From: an uncultured Deinococcota bacterium | GTDB taxonomy: Bacteria; Deinococcota; Deinococci; Deinococcales; Trueperaceae | DNA: 47,543 nucleotides | Reading direction: 5' to 3' | Assembly (NCBI GenBank): GCA_947311535.1 | Contig: CAMZLP010000114.1 | Coordinates: 1-47,543, forward strand | Shown: positions 34,093 to 43,436 of the stretch, in pieces | Numbering within the stretch: position 1 is the first letter of the stretch | Layout: each line of letters starts with the position of its first letter | Program-made: the position numbers and the translations under genes | Notes under the pieces: model-generated | Databases searched by the model: none | The model's input: only the letters and a program-made list of their open reading frames with translations | What the model was told of the DNA's origin: nothing

Positions 34093-35913
34093 TCAACGCT
34101 CCACAATCGCCATTTTGGCATTTACAATGTTCATAATTATTGAAAAAGCAAAACTAATTGTTAAATAAGAGCCAATTATCAATATATTAGTCGGAACATT
34201 TGCACCAGTTTGATTACCAATAATATTTGCAATAACTACAATCTCTGCAAACCCAGCCAAAACACCAAGCGAGGAGTTCTTTGTCAGATTCAAAAATTGG
34301 CTAATCATCGGTGGCATAATTATCCTCAATGCTTGCGGAAAAACAATCAGATTAAAAGTCTGTAAACCATTTAAACCCACAGCTTTTGATGCCTCTGTTT
34401 GTCCTTTAGGAACAGCCATAATGCCCGCCCGAACTAATTCGGAAATAAAACTAGCAGTATAGATAACAAGAGCCAGCAACAAGCCTAAGTAACTAGCCGA
34501 GAAGCTCATACCACCAGAATATTGGCTAATAGGAATACTCGGTTTACTTAATACCAATGGGCCTGTTTTTTCAGGGTTAACCGTAAACTGAAGTTCTTTA
34601 ATATCAGCATTAGTAGTTGCCGCAGGGCCACCAAATAAACTAGAAGGACCACTTTCAACTGCTTTTTTTGTATCATCGGTGATGTGTTTAAATCTAGGAA
34701 CTCTAGCATTGCCATCACGATCTGTTACAACTTGACGATGAAAATCTTCAATATCCAATGCCAATTTGGCAGAGTAACCTGTAGTTTTACCGTCTTTATC
34801 AAATACTTCTTCACCGCGGTCAAATTTGCCATTAGAATTTAAATCTTTATAAACAACGCCTCTATTAGGCTCATCATAAAAATGAATTTTTAAGCCTTCA
34901 GCATTTGCAGCTTCCTCGTCAATAAAACTTACAGTTGCCTTAGAATATTCTGATGGCAAAATAGGCGGAAATCTAAATTCACTATAAATTAGTTTTTTTG
35001 ATTCTGTAAGGCTTTGGGTAAATGCCGTCATGCGGCCTTCTTTTAGGCTGATATCAACTTTTGCATGTGCCAAGAACTTTTCATCACTATCTTTACTGCC
35101 ATTATCATTGGCATCATAAAAGCTTTGCACTACCCCACTCTTATCATTAATTGTTGTTAGTAATTTTTCTGGCACTTGTGAGCCACCAGCAACAATAAAA
35201 TAACTAATCGCTGATGCTAAAACAAACGCTAAAATAGCCAAAGGCCAAGGATTACCCGGTAACTCAGATTTAATTATTTGCCTTCTCCTGTAACCATATA
35301 CAACTATGCCTAGTACAAGAGCAGCTATAAGCCACGGTAACCATGCTGCAAACCTATAACTCGGAAATAACCATGGTAACGCCAAGCCCAAATTGCTGTA
35401 TAGCCCACCACCCAAGAGCTTAATTGGGTGCAAAGATCTTGGTGGGATAGTTAATAATACTGCCAGGCTCCAAAAAATAATTTGTACAGCTAATGGGGTG
35501 TTTCTTACTATTTCTACATATACTGTTGCAATTTGCTTTAATATCCAATTTGAAGATAAACGCATAACTCCTATAATGACACCCAAAATACTTGCAAGTA
35601 CCACACCAACCAATGACACCTTGAGTGTGTTCAAGACGCCCACAAAAAAGGCTCGAGCATATGTATCTGTTTGTGAATTATAGCGTATAGGTGATTCAGA
35701 TATAGGAATACCAGCTCGCCGCCCTAAAAACGAGAAATCCGCAGGTATATTTGCCTTTCTTAAGGCTGATAACACATTTGTAACCATAAAGGCCACAATT
35801 AATAAAAATACTACTACAAACGCTATTTGTGCTAATGCACCTATTATTTTTACATTTCTATAAAAAGGTATCTTTTCTACGACGACTTGGCTATTTGTAG
35901 ATTTTGCCGACAC
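34093..35913 (-). CDS. aapQ: Amino-acid ABC transporter permease AapQ with an inserted EF-hand-like extracytoplasmic domain
   Basis: 606 aa from the GTG at 35913 (GGAGG five bases upstream). The N-terminal membrane part includes the first permease region, and the C-terminal part has AVPKGQTEASKAVGLNGLQTFNLIVFPQALRIIMP. AapQ is normally about 400 aa; here about 215 extra residues (about 248-465) sit between membrane segments. They include two DxNxNGxxDxxE motifs: DANDNGSKDSDE (269-280) and DLNSNGKFDRGE (359-370), numbered from the upstream GTG, with a further DKDGK at 374-378. These resemble dockerin/EF-hand calcium loops. Octamer at 35651 (Ala-Arg-Ala). Confidence 0.9.
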   Translation of the reverse strand: MSAKSTNSQVVVEKIPFYRNVKIIGALAQIAFVVVFLLIVAFMVTNVLSALRKANIPADFSFLGRRAGIPISESPIRYNSQTDTYARAFFVGVLNTLKVSLVGVVLASILGVIIGVMRLSSNWILKQIATVYVEIVRNTPLAVQIIFWSLAVLLTIPPRSLHPIKLLGGGLYSNLGLALPWLFPSYRFAAWLPWLIAALVLGIVVYGYRRRQIIKSELPGNPWPLAILAFVLASAISYFIVAGGSQVPEKLLTTINDKSGVVQSFYDANDNGSKDSDEKFLAHAKVDISLKEGRMTAFTQSLTESKKLIYSEFRFPPILPSEYSKATVSFIDEEAANAEGLKIHFYDEPNRGVVYKDLNSNGKFDRGEEVFDKDGKTTGYSAKLALDIEDFHRQVVTDRDGNARVPRFKHITDDTKKAVESGPSSLFGGPAATTNADIKELQFTVNPEKTGPLVLSKPSIPISQYSGGMSFSASYLGLLLALVIYTASFISELVRAGIMAVPKGQTEASKAVGLNGLQTFNLIVFPQALRIIMPPMISQFLNLTKNSSLGVLAGFAEIVVIANIIGNQTGANVPTNILIIGSYLTISFAFSIIMNIVNAKMAIVER

Positions 35914-35978
35914 AAACACCTCCTTTAATTCGGAATATATAAATCATTTTTACCAACCAATCTTTGTTTAAAATATAA

Positions 35979-36004
35979 AAGGCGGTGACTTGCGTCACCA
36001 CCTT
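35979..36004 (-). terminator. Intercistronic hairpin between aapJ and aapQ
   Basis: Stem AAGGCGGTGAC/GTCACCACCTT (35979-35989 with 35994-36004, one mismatch) followed on the minus strand by TTTATATTTT. It lies after the binding-protein gene, where partial termination or mRNA protection commonly gives excess binding protein over permease. Confidence 0.75.
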
Positions 36005-36044
36005 AGATTAGTAATTAACTAAATTTAAACTATTAAGCTCAAGC

Positions 36045-37064
36045 TTATCTAAGTGGTGGAGCATATAGTATGCCACCATTTGTATATAAGCTGTTAAGTC
36101 CACGTGGTACATTAAATGGAGTATCTGGGCCTAAGTTGCGATTATAAATCTCGGCATAGTTACCAACTTGTTTAATAGCTTGGAATAAGCCATCTGAGCG
36201 TAGGCCGATTTGGCTAACAATGCCACCTTCGTCATTTAGCATTTTCTTAAGGCTTGGGTTAATTGTTTCCATCGCAACTGATTCAACATTTGCAGAAGTA
36301 ACACCAAACTCTTCAGCTGTAATTAAGCCATAAACAACCCAGCTCACAGCATCAGACCATACATCATCACCATCTAATACACTAGGTGCTAGTGGCTCTT
36401 TAGATATTGTCGCAGCTAAAATACTATGTGCAGAAGGATCATTTAAGCTAGTACGACGAGAAACAAGACCTGATTTATCAGTAGTAACTGCATCACAGCC
36501 GCCTTCATCATAAGTGTTGTAGATAACATCAGAGTCTTCAAATACAACTGGTGTAAAACCAATGTTTAAAGCACCTAAAACATCAGCTAAGTTTAGCTCA
36601 GTAGTAGTACCAGATTGCACACAAATACGGCGACCTTCTAAGTCTGCAAGTGTTTCTATACCAGAATCATTACGTGCCATAAAGCCTTGACCGTCATAGA
36701 ATGTTGTTGGTGAAAAGTTTAAACCAACATCAGTGTCACGGCTACTAGTCCAAGTTGTGTTACGTACTAAAACGTCAACTTCACCAGTTTGCACAGCAAC
36801 AAAACGCTCTTGTGAAGATAGTTGTCTAAATTCAACAGCCTTTGCATCGCCTAAAACAGCCGCAGCAATTGCACGACAAAAGTCCACATCAAAACCACTA
36901 AAGCTACCATCAGAATTTACATCTGTAAATCCTGCTAAGCCAGTACTAACACCGCATACAAGTGTTCCACGAACTTTAATCTCATCTAACAAACTTGTTT
37001 GAGCCACACCCACTGTTGCAAATGTGATACCCAAAATTGCTAATAACGTAATTAGCTTTTTCAT
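36045..37064 (-). CDS. aapJ: Amino-acid ABC transporter solute-binding protein (AapJ type)
   Basis: 339 aa. Signal peptide (about 1-21, ending VAQ), then the family 3 solute-binding fold: LVCGVSTGLAGFTDVNSDGSFSGFDVDFCRAIAAAVLGD, then TTWTSSRDTDVGLNFSPTTFYDGQGFMA and CDAVTTDKSGLVSRR. It delivers polar amino acids to AapQM. First gene of the operon, with its own promoter at 37120-37148. Confidence 0.95.
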   Translation of the reverse strand: MKKLITLLAILGITFATVGVAQTSLLDEIKVRGTLVCGVSTGLAGFTDVNSDGSFSGFDVDFCRAIAAAVLGDAKAVEFRQLSSQERFVAVQTGEVDVLVRNTTWTSSRDTDVGLNFSPTTFYDGQGFMARNDSGIETLADLEGRRICVQSGTTTELNLADVLGALNIGFTPVVFEDSDVIYNTYDEGGCDAVTTDKSGLVSRRTSLNDPSAHSILAATISKEPLAPSVLDGDDVWSDAVSWVVYGLITAEEFGVTSANVESVAMETINPSLKKMLNDEGGIVSQIGLRSDGLFQAIKQVGNYAEIYNRNLGPDTPFNVPRGLNSLYTNGGILYAPPLR

Positions 37065-37119
37065 ACTCTACCTCTTTCACCTGAGAAAAATTTTGGCCTT
37101 CCTTATTAATGCCAATCCT

Positions 37120-37148
37120 ATGCTAACTTTTTATAGAAAGAATGTAAA
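37120..37148 (-). promoter_or_regulatory. Promoter of the aap operon
   Basis: TTTACA (37148-37143), 17-bp spacer, TAGCAT (37125-37120) on the minus strand, about 55 bases before the aapJ ATG, leaving a short leader with a ribosome-binding site. This is not leaderless. Confidence 0.6.
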
Positions 37149-37255
37149 GCCTTTAGGACTAAAGATTAATGGACGATTAGTAAGTTTTTTAGCAAATTTA
37201 TTGACTTTTTTTTACATAATTCAATAGGAAGCTAGCTTTTTGCAGGCAAAAAGTA

Positions 37256-37287
37256 CTATCCCCATCTATTATAGTAGATAGGGATAG
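37256..37287 (-). terminator. Terminator of the V-ATPase operon
   Basis: A 12-13-bp stem with one mismatch (CTATCCC and ATCTA arms against TAGAT and GGGATAG) and a six-base loop, followed on the minus strand by TACTTTTTG. It lies about 30 bases after the atpD stop. A second small inverted repeat, CTTTTTGC-AG-GCAAAAAG, follows at 37236-37253. Confidence 0.85.
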
Positions 37288-37316
37288 ATAAGTTAATATT
37301 TAATTTTTTAGTTTGT

Positions 37317-37961
37317 TTAAGCCTTAGCTGCCTTTTTTTCAGCTTCTTTTGCTTCCAGCTTATTTTTAATTCGTTTCAAAACTGTAACCTCTTCTAATGC
37401 TCGTTGGTCAAGTACACTGACAATCCCTTTAATCTCATTAGAGATATTGGGGGCCACAATTTGTTCAAGAGCGTTTACCCGGCGAGAAGTCTTTTTAATC
37501 TCTTCACCTATTTTACGCAAACGTGTCTCGGTACTAGCCACATTGATTAGAGCTTTAGCCAGTTTACGAAACTGACCAGCAGCATCTAAAGTACGCACGC
37601 CAACACTTATTGGCGAAAAAGGCAATTCTTCATCAAATTCTGGAACTTTTATTTGTGGTACTTTTACCCCAAATATATTTTCAACTTCCATTTCTAAATC
37701 CAATTCGCTATCAACAGCTAATCCAAGACCTTCTACAGCTTCTGGGCTGTCCCAAGCATTTGCTAAAAATAGGCTAAAATAAGCGTCTTTAGTGGTCAGA
37801 CCTAGTTCTTTACGTGCTGCTAATGATACTTTTACCAATCCAAAAAATTCACCGAGCAAAGCATCTCGCTTACGTTTTAAAAGGTCAATACCTCTAATTG
37901 CTAATTTTAACTGGTCACGGCGTTGAAGTAAATTCGAACGGGTGGGAGCAACATTTGCCAT
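37317..37961 (-). CDS. atpD: V/A-type ATP synthase subunit D
   Basis: 214 aa, coiled-coil central-stalk subunit that turns inside the A3B3 head. N-terminal PTRSNLLQRRDQLKLAIRGIDLLKRKRDALL (about 6-36) and the long C-terminal helix ALEQIV...KNKLEAKEAEKKAAKA are typical. Last gene of the operon; separated from atpB by a strong hairpin (37986-38024). No octamer. Confidence 0.94.
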   Translation of the reverse strand: MANVAPTRSNLLQRRDQLKLAIRGIDLLKRKRDALLGEFFGLVKVSLAARKELGLTTKDAYFSLFLANAWDSPEAVEGLGLAVDSELDLEMEVENIFGVKVPQIKVPEFDEELPFSPISVGVRTLDAAGQFRKLAKALINVASTETRLRKIGEEIKKTSRRVNALEQIVAPNISNEIKGIVSVLDQRALEEVTVLKRIKNKLEAKEAEKKAAKA

Positions 37962-37985
37962 AAATCCTCCTTAAATATTAACAAA

Positions 37986-38024
37986 GTCTAAAACCAGCAA
38001 ATTATAATAATGCTGGTTTTAGAC
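37986..38024 (-). terminator. 14-bp perfect hairpin between atpB and atpD
   Basis: GTCTAAAACCAGCA (37986-37999) pairs perfectly with TGCTGGTTTTAGAC (38011-38024); the minus-strand 3' side continues TTTGTTAATATTT. It is inside the operon, so it likely acts as a partial terminator or mRNA-end stabiliser, lowering atpD relative to atpA and atpB. That would suit the 3:3:1 subunit ratio. Confidence 0.8.
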
Positions 38025-38035
38025 AATAGCCAATA

Positions 38036-39442
38036 CTATCGACTACCCCAAAGTTCATCCATTTTTGCACCATAGTACTTATCAATTTGATCACGGCTCA
38101 AACGGGTAAGCTCTGATTTAGGAAGTTTAGATAAAATTGCCCAAGCTGTGTCTAAAGACTCGTCAATACCGCGGTCTGCATTGCCTTGATTAATGAAATA
38201 TTTTTCAAAATCATCAGCAAATGATAAATACAACCTATCATTTGCACTTAGGGCATCTTCACCAGTGATTGCAACTAATCTTCGTAAATCAAGACCATTG
38301 GCATATGCTGCCTGCAACTGATCTGAAATACCTTTATGGTCTTCACGGGTTTTACCTTTACCAATACCATTATTCATTAGCCTACTAAGCGACGGACCGG
38401 GGTTAATAGGTGGATAAATCCCTTGGGTATGCAAACTACGCTCCAAGTAAACTTGGCCTTCGGTAATATAACCAGTCAAATCTGGAATTGGGTGAGTTAC
38501 ATCATCGTCAGGCATAGTAAGAATAGGAATCTGTGTAACAGAGCCCGGTAGGCCCTCTACAACCCCTGCACGCTCATATAATGATGCAAGATCAGTATAC
38601 ATATATCCAGGATAACCACGGCGACCAGGAATCTCTTCACGAGCTCCACCAATCTCGCGCAAGGCTTCTGCATAATTAGTCATATCAGTTAAGATTACCA
38701 ATACATGGTAGCCATGCTCAAAAGCTAAGTATTCAGCAGCAGTCAATGCCATACGTGGTGTTAGTAAGCGTTCTACAGCAGGATCATTAGCTTTATTCAA
38801 AAATAGTACAGAACGTGCCAAAGCACCTGTGCGTTCAAACTCTTGGGTAAAGTATGTTAACTCACGCTGAGTAACACCCATTGCTGCAAAAACAACCGCA
38901 AATTCAGTATCTTCACCGATTACTTTTGCTTGTCTGGCTATTTGAGCTGCTACTTCGTTAGCTGGTAAGCCCGCACCAGAAAAAATAGGTAATTTTTGAC
39001 CACGAACAAGTGTTAACAAGGTATCAATTGTTGAAATACCGGTTTGAATAAATTCTTCGGGCATTTCACGCGCTACAGGATTAATTGGAGCACCGCCAAT
39101 TGGCAAACGTTTTTCAGCAACTACAGCTGGTAAGCTATCTATTGGTTCGCCGATACCATTAAAACGACGGCCAATCATATCTTTAGATACACCCAAACGG
39201 GCAACATCTTCTACCAAGTTTACAGTAGTTGTAGAAAGGTCTAAACCTGATGGCTCCTCAAAAAGTTGAAGCATAGTAATTTTGTCAGAAACATCAATTA
39301 CCTGACCGCCACGCTCACGGCCTTTAGCATCTTTAATTCTAACAATTGCATTATAAGCAAGGTCTGGTGCGTTCTCTAAAAAGAGTAACGGCCCCGAGAT
39401 ATAACTAACCTCACTGTATTCTTTTTTCAGTAGATTACTCAT
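38036..39442 (-). CDS. atpB: V/A-type ATP synthase subunit B (non-catalytic)
   Basis: 468 aa. The nucleotide-binding fold without a true Walker A ([18 protein letters not shown] replaces GxxxxGKT), plus [29 protein letters not shown], marks the B subunit. Forms the A3B3 ring with AtpA. It starts nine bases after the atpA stop. No octamer. Confidence 0.96.
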   Translation of the reverse strand: MSNLLKKEYSEVSYISGPLLFLENAPDLAYNAIVRIKDAKGRERGGQVIDVSDKITMLQLFEEPSGLDLSTTTVNLVEDVARLGVSKDMIGRRFNGIGEPIDSLPAVVAEKRLPIGGAPINPVAREMPEEFIQTGISTIDTLLTLVRGQKLPIFSGAGLPANEVAAQIARQAKVIGEDTEFAVVFAAMGVTQRELTYFTQEFERTGALARSVLFLNKANDPAVERLLTPRMALTAAEYLAFEHGYHVLVILTDMTNYAEALREIGGAREEIPGRRGYPGYMYTDLASLYERAGVVEGLPGSVTQIPILTMPDDDVTHPIPDLTGYITEGQVYLERSLHTQGIYPPINPGPSLSRLMNNGIGKGKTREDHKGISDQLQAAYANGLDLRRLVAITGEDALSANDRLYLSFADDFEKYFINQGNADRGIDESLDTAWAILSKLPKSELTRLSRDQIDKYYGAKMDELWGSR

Positions 39443-39451
39443 TCACATCTC

Positions 39452-41191
39452 CTAGGCTGCTACCACAAAAGCTTTATCAAGCTCGGCTAGCACATCATTT
39501 TTATAAGCTTCAAATTCATCTTCTGGCACATAGCGAGAGCGGTTAATTTTTTCCATAACTGGATTTGCTAAAAGCTCGTCAACTGTGCCACCTGCTTCTA
39601 TAAATTCAGTAGCTGAGTTATTCATTTTAAGCATCATCTGTAGCATGCCATATGCTTTTTTGAGTGAACAAGAGGCATCAACAGGATCAAAACCGTTTTG
39701 TTGCAAGAAGTCTTGGCGTAATACACGACCAACTTCAATAATTAAACGTTCTTGATCTTGCAGAGCATCTGGGCCAACAAGTTGAACTACCTCTTGTAAT
39801 TCGGCTTCTTTTTGCAAGATGTTAACAGCTTCATTACGTAAATCTACATAGTCAGGGGCAACATTGCCAGAATACCAAGGGTCTAAAATACTGTTGAAAA
39901 GTGAGTAAGACTTATCCCAGTTGATGCTTGGGAAGTGACGCCTGCGTGCAAGGCCAGCATCAAGTGCCCAGAAACAACCTGTAATACGCAAAGTTGCTTG
40001 AGTAACTGGTTCTGAAAAATCACCGCCAGCTGGAGAAACTGCACCGATAATTGATACAGCCCCTGTTTCGTCAGCCAAGGTTGTAACTCTACCGCCACGC
40101 TCATAGAATGCTGCCAAGCGTGATGATAGATATGGCGGATAACCTTCTTCCGCAGGCATTTCTTCTAATCGAGAGGCAATCTCACGAAGAGCTTCTGCCC
40201 AACGGCTAGTTGAATCAGCCATAACTGATACTGCGTAGCCTTGATCACGGAAATACTCTGCAAGAGTAATACCAGTATAAATAGAAGCTTCACGAGCAGC
40301 TACTGGCATGTTAGAAGTATTGGCAATAAGTACGGTTCTGTTCATAAGAGGGTTGCCAGTTTGTGGATCAACCATCTCGGGGAACTCGGTAAGAACCTCT
40401 GTCATTTCATTACCACGCTCACCACAGCCAACATAAATAACAATTTCTGCATTACCAAATTTAGCAATTGATTGCTGAGTAACTGTTTTACCAGCACCAA
40501 ATGGTCCTGGAATTGCCGCAGTACCACCCATTGCTAAAGGAAAAAGAACATCCAAAATTCTCATACCCGTTAAGAAGGGAGTAACTGGATCCAGCTTTTC
40601 TTTAGTTGGTCTAGCTTGCCGCACAGGCCAAGGGTGATACATTTGTAGTTCGGTGCCATCTTCAAAAGTTGCAATAACTTCTTCAACGGTATAATCACCG
40701 GCTGCTGCAATTGTTTTTATTGTGCCACTTTTATCTGGCGGAACTAAGATTTTGTGTGTAAAAGCAAATTCTGGCACTGTGCCTAATATTTGCCCGCCTG
40801 TTACTTTATCTCCAACAGAAACTGACGGAGTAAACTGCCATTTCTGTTCACGAGAAAGAGAATTTACAACAATTCCTCGCTCAATAAAAGTTCCAGATTG
40901 TATTTTAATTTTATCCAGCGGTCGCTGAATACCATCAAATATCCCATTAAGCATTCCTGGGCCCATTTCGACAGAAAGCGGTAAACCAGTTGAAATAATT
41001 GGTTCACCAACAGTCAAGCCAGAAGTATCTTCATAAACTTGAACAAATGCAGTCTGACCGTCTAAACGAATAATTTCTCCGATTAAATCTTCTTTGCCTA
41101 CTCGTACGATATCGTACATGCGTGCACCGAACATTCCATCAGCAATTACCGCTGGTCCAGATATACGTTGAATCTTACCTTCAATAGCCAC
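39452..41191 (-). CDS. atpA: V/A-type ATP synthase catalytic subunit A
   Basis: 579 aa. Walker A GPFGAGKT at 229-236, the non-homologous insertion typical of A subunits (about 110-200), and [39 protein letters not shown]. It hydrolyses or makes ATP coupled to rotation. Ribosome-binding site AGGAGG upstream; 11-base gap after atpF. No octamer, and Leu-Glu here is written TTA GAA. Confidence 0.97.
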   Translation of the reverse strand: MAIEGKIQRISGPAVIADGMFGARMYDIVRVGKEDLIGEIIRLDGQTAFVQVYEDTSGLTVGEPIISTGLPLSVEMGPGMLNGIFDGIQRPLDKIKIQSGTFIERGIVVNSLSREQKWQFTPSVSVGDKVTGGQILGTVPEFAFTHKILVPPDKSGTIKTIAAAGDYTVEEVIATFEDGTELQMYHPWPVRQARPTKEKLDPVTPFLTGMRILDVLFPLAMGGTAAIPGPFGAGKTVTQQSIAKFGNAEIVIYVGCGERGNEMTEVLTEFPEMVDPQTGNPLMNRTVLIANTSNMPVAAREASIYTGITLAEYFRDQGYAVSVMADSTSRWAEALREIASRLEEMPAEEGYPPYLSSRLAAFYERGGRVTTLADETGAVSIIGAVSPAGGDFSEPVTQATLRITGCFWALDAGLARRRHFPSINWDKSYSLFNSILDPWYSGNVAPDYVDLRNEAVNILQKEAELQEVVQLVGPDALQDQERLIIEVGRVLRQDFLQQNGFDPVDASCSLKKAYGMLQMMLKMNNSATEFIEAGGTVDELLANPVMEKINRSRYVPEDEFEAYKNDVLAELDKAFVVAA

Positions 41192-41202
41192 GAAGGTCCT
41201 CC

Positions 41203-41529
41203 TTAATCCATTTTCACATCGAAGCCGATGGTATCTCTTACCAGCGCCTTCATATATTCGGTTGAGTCGTCACTTTCGGTAAAAGCTGCACCAAGACTAG
41301 GCATATTAAGCAGCACAGGCAAATCCCGCCCGCGCATAATACGCTCACTTGACTTGTTAGGGTCAGGAATCAGAGATTCATCAACCACAACTAAGCCATA
41401 GTCATTAGAAAGAATTATTTCATTAAGAACTTTTTGGGCATTTTGTGAATCGGACTCACGGACTTCAATACCAGCCAAACGAAAGCCAGTAGCTGTCTCA
41501 TTATCTGTTAGAACAAGCATTTTAGGCAT
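41203..41529 (-). CDS. atpF: V/A-type ATP synthase subunit F
   Basis: 108 aa from the ATG at 41529, which has GGAG seven bases upstream and overlaps the atpC stop by eight bases; a longer frame to 41562 is unlikely. [21 protein letters not shown] and [11 protein letters not shown] are typical of the Rossmann-like F subunit that binds the D stalk. Confidence 0.9.
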   Translation of the reverse strand: MPKMLVLTDNETATGFRLAGIEVRESDSQNAQKVLNEIILSNDYGLVVVDESLIPDPNKSSERIMRGRDLPVLLNMPSLGAAFTESDDSTEYMKALVRDTIGFDVKMD

Positions 41530-42547
41530 AGCCAAGCTCCGTTTCCAAAGATTTTTTGTCAACTCCGTAAAACTTTCCTCGTGCTAGTAATCTTAGCTTT
41601 GCACTCTCAGTTTCTTTTTGACGCAAATAATTAACAGCCAAACCAATATTCACTGAATCACTTGCTAAGGCTCGAGCATTCTTTTCTAAAATATTACGGA
41701 TTGCTATTTCGGCCTCGGTGAGTGTAGTTGCTTCTGCCACTTCTGCAAAACTTCCGTTTGCTAAAGCTTGAAAAGCATTCTGAGATTCACTATTTGCTAT
41801 ATTGCTAAACAGCTCTTTATTTACTTCTTTACCACCAGATATAAACAAATTATTTATGTCTACGCCTTCAGGTTTGCTGCCATAACGCAAACTAAGTGCA
41901 GTTCGTAAATTATTGGCGTCAATCTCGCGCTTTACAAACTTAGCATAGTTTTTTGGGCTAGCTGATGACTTTGCAGAGTCCGCTAAAATCGCATAATACG
42001 CCTTGTCTAAAGCTACTTCTAAAGAAAGTAAGTTTGAATCATTAGCATACTGACTTGCGGCTTTTCTAAAAGCTAATTTTAATGGGCTTTTGCTCATACT
42101 AAGAACTTGAGCTGCACTTTGCATATCAGCTGAATTTGCAACTGCTTCTAATAAAACAGGTTTTAACTCAGCTGCTGGAAGTAATTTGGCAATAGTGTCT
42201 TCTGCACTGCGCTTGGCGTGTTTGGCTCGAGCAATCACCTTTATATTATCTAGATCGTACTTTAGCAATAAATTTGAAATTAACTGCCTGGGTTTACCAT
42301 CAGCAAAATTTAAAATACTACGAGTAGTTTTATAAAAATTCTTTGAAACGGCATTATCAACAATTTTAATTCCAGAAAAACGACTCTGGGCCTCTTCTAT
42401 GTCAGCAATATAAGATGTCTGCGATAGACTCGAAATAAATGCATCAAAATTATTTGAATTCAACATTTCAAGATAGGCTTCAGGCTTTAATAAGCGTGAG
42501 CGTAATCCACGAATGCGTGCATTTATATAACCATAATCCTTAGACAT
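41522..42547 (-). CDS. atpC: V/A-type ATP synthase subunit C
   Basis: 341 aa from the ATG at 42547, one base past the atpE stop; the longer frame from 42604 lies inside atpE. MSKDYGYINARIRGLRSRLL and LLKYDLDNIKVIARAKH match the funnel-shaped C subunit that links the rotor stalk to the c-ring. Octamers at 41670 and 42225, both Ala-Arg-Ala. Confidence 0.9.
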   Translation of the reverse strand: MSKDYGYINARIRGLRSRLLKPEAYLEMLNSNNFDAFISSLSQTSYIADIEEAQSRFSGIKIVDNAVSKNFYKTTRSILNFADGKPRQLISNLLLKYDLDNIKVIARAKHAKRSAEDTIAKLLPAAELKPVLLEAVANSADMQSAAQVLSMSKSPLKLAFRKAASQYANDSNLLSLEVALDKAYYAILADSAKSSASPKNYAKFVKREIDANNLRTALSLRYGSKPEGVDINNLFISGGKEVNKELFSNIANSESQNAFQALANGSFAEVAEATTLTEAEIAIRNILEKNARALASDSVNIGLAVNYLRQKETESAKLRLLARGKFYGVDKKSLETELGYA

Positions 42548-42548
42548 A

Positions 42549-43118
42549 TCAATTTCCCGTTTCGTCACCAAAAAGTGTTTTTGAAACCAGAGCGGCAGCA
42601 TCATCTTTAACAGCTTCTAATCTTGAGAGTAAGCTATTTTCAATCAATACACTACTACCTTCACCTTTGAGTTTTAAACCTGCAATAATATTACTGTCAG
42701 TTTCTATTTTTACATTAGAGCCGTCGAGGTATTTGACATCATCAGGATTGACAACAACCGAAGCAACTTTAGTTACAGCTTCAGCAGCTTCTTGGTAAAG
42801 TGATTTAAATACAGCAGCATAATTATCAGACTCTCTTAGGCCTATCAGATCGTTTTTAACTCTAGTAAAAACAGCTTCTACGCCAGCATTTTGAGCTTTT
42901 AGCCTCAATGACGAAGCTTCTAATTGCGCTGAACTTTTTGCCCGAATTATACCTGCCTCACGTTCTGACTTTAAAGCACGTTCTTTTTGGGCAAATAGAG
43001 ACTTTGCTTCTTCTTTTGCTTTTGCAACAATCTCTGAAGCAGTATTGCGAGCCTCAGATAAAATTTCTTCAATCTCAGCACTCGCTTCTTTTTCAAGAAG
43101 AGTAGCAAGATTGGACAT
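42549..43118 (-). CDS. atpE: V/A-type ATP synthase subunit E
   Basis: 189 aa peripheral-stalk subunit: a long N-terminal charged helix (EIEEILSEARNTASEIVAKAKEEAKSLFAQ) and a small C-terminal globular domain. It forms a stalk heterodimer with the product of the first gene. It starts immediately after the atpK stop. Confidence 0.88.
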   Translation of the reverse strand: MSNLATLLEKEASAEIEEILSEARNTASEIVAKAKEEAKSLFAQKERALKSEREAGIIRAKSSAQLEASSLRLKAQNAGVEAVFTRVKNDLIGLRESDNYAAVFKSLYQEAAEAVTKVASVVVNPDDVKYLDGSNVKIETDSNIIAGLKLKGEGSSVLIENSLLSRLEAVKDDAAALVSKTLFGDETGN

Positions 43119-43436
43119 TTATATTTTGCCGTTTAAGAAGAAGGCAATAACAAAACCGAAAATAACAATTGTTTCAGGAATTACCAATAAGATAAGAATG
43201 TTACCAAATGCTTCTGGGCGTTCTGCTAATGTGCCTGCACCAGCACTACCGATACCGGCTTGGGCAATACCCGCAGCAATAGCTGGAATACCAATAGCAA
43301 GCGCTGCACCAATAGCGATTAAACCTGCACCTAAGCTATGACTAGCTGTTGCTGCCTCATGCTCTTGAGCCAAGCCTAGACCTGCCAATAAAGCAAAAAA
43401 ACCTACGAACGCCAATATATTTAATACTTTTTTCAT
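43119..43436 (-). CDS. atpK: V/A-type ATP synthase proteolipid subunit K (c)
   Basis: 105 aa: a signal-peptide-like leader (about 1-23) and two membrane helices (about 35-60 and 78-101). The ion-carrying carboxylate is Glu88 in VIPETIVIFG; Gln59 in GIAQAGIGSA of helix 1 and Thr89 are also present. These groups are compatible with Na+ ligands, but proton-pumping Thermus has the same set, so the ion cannot be told from this. Start overlaps the atpI stop by one base. Confidence 0.93.
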   Translation of the reverse strand: MKKVLNILAFVGFFALLAGLGLAQEHEAATASHSLGAGLIAIGAALAIGIPAIAAGIAQAGIGSAGAGTLAERPEAFGNILILLVIPETIVIFGFVIAFFLNGKI

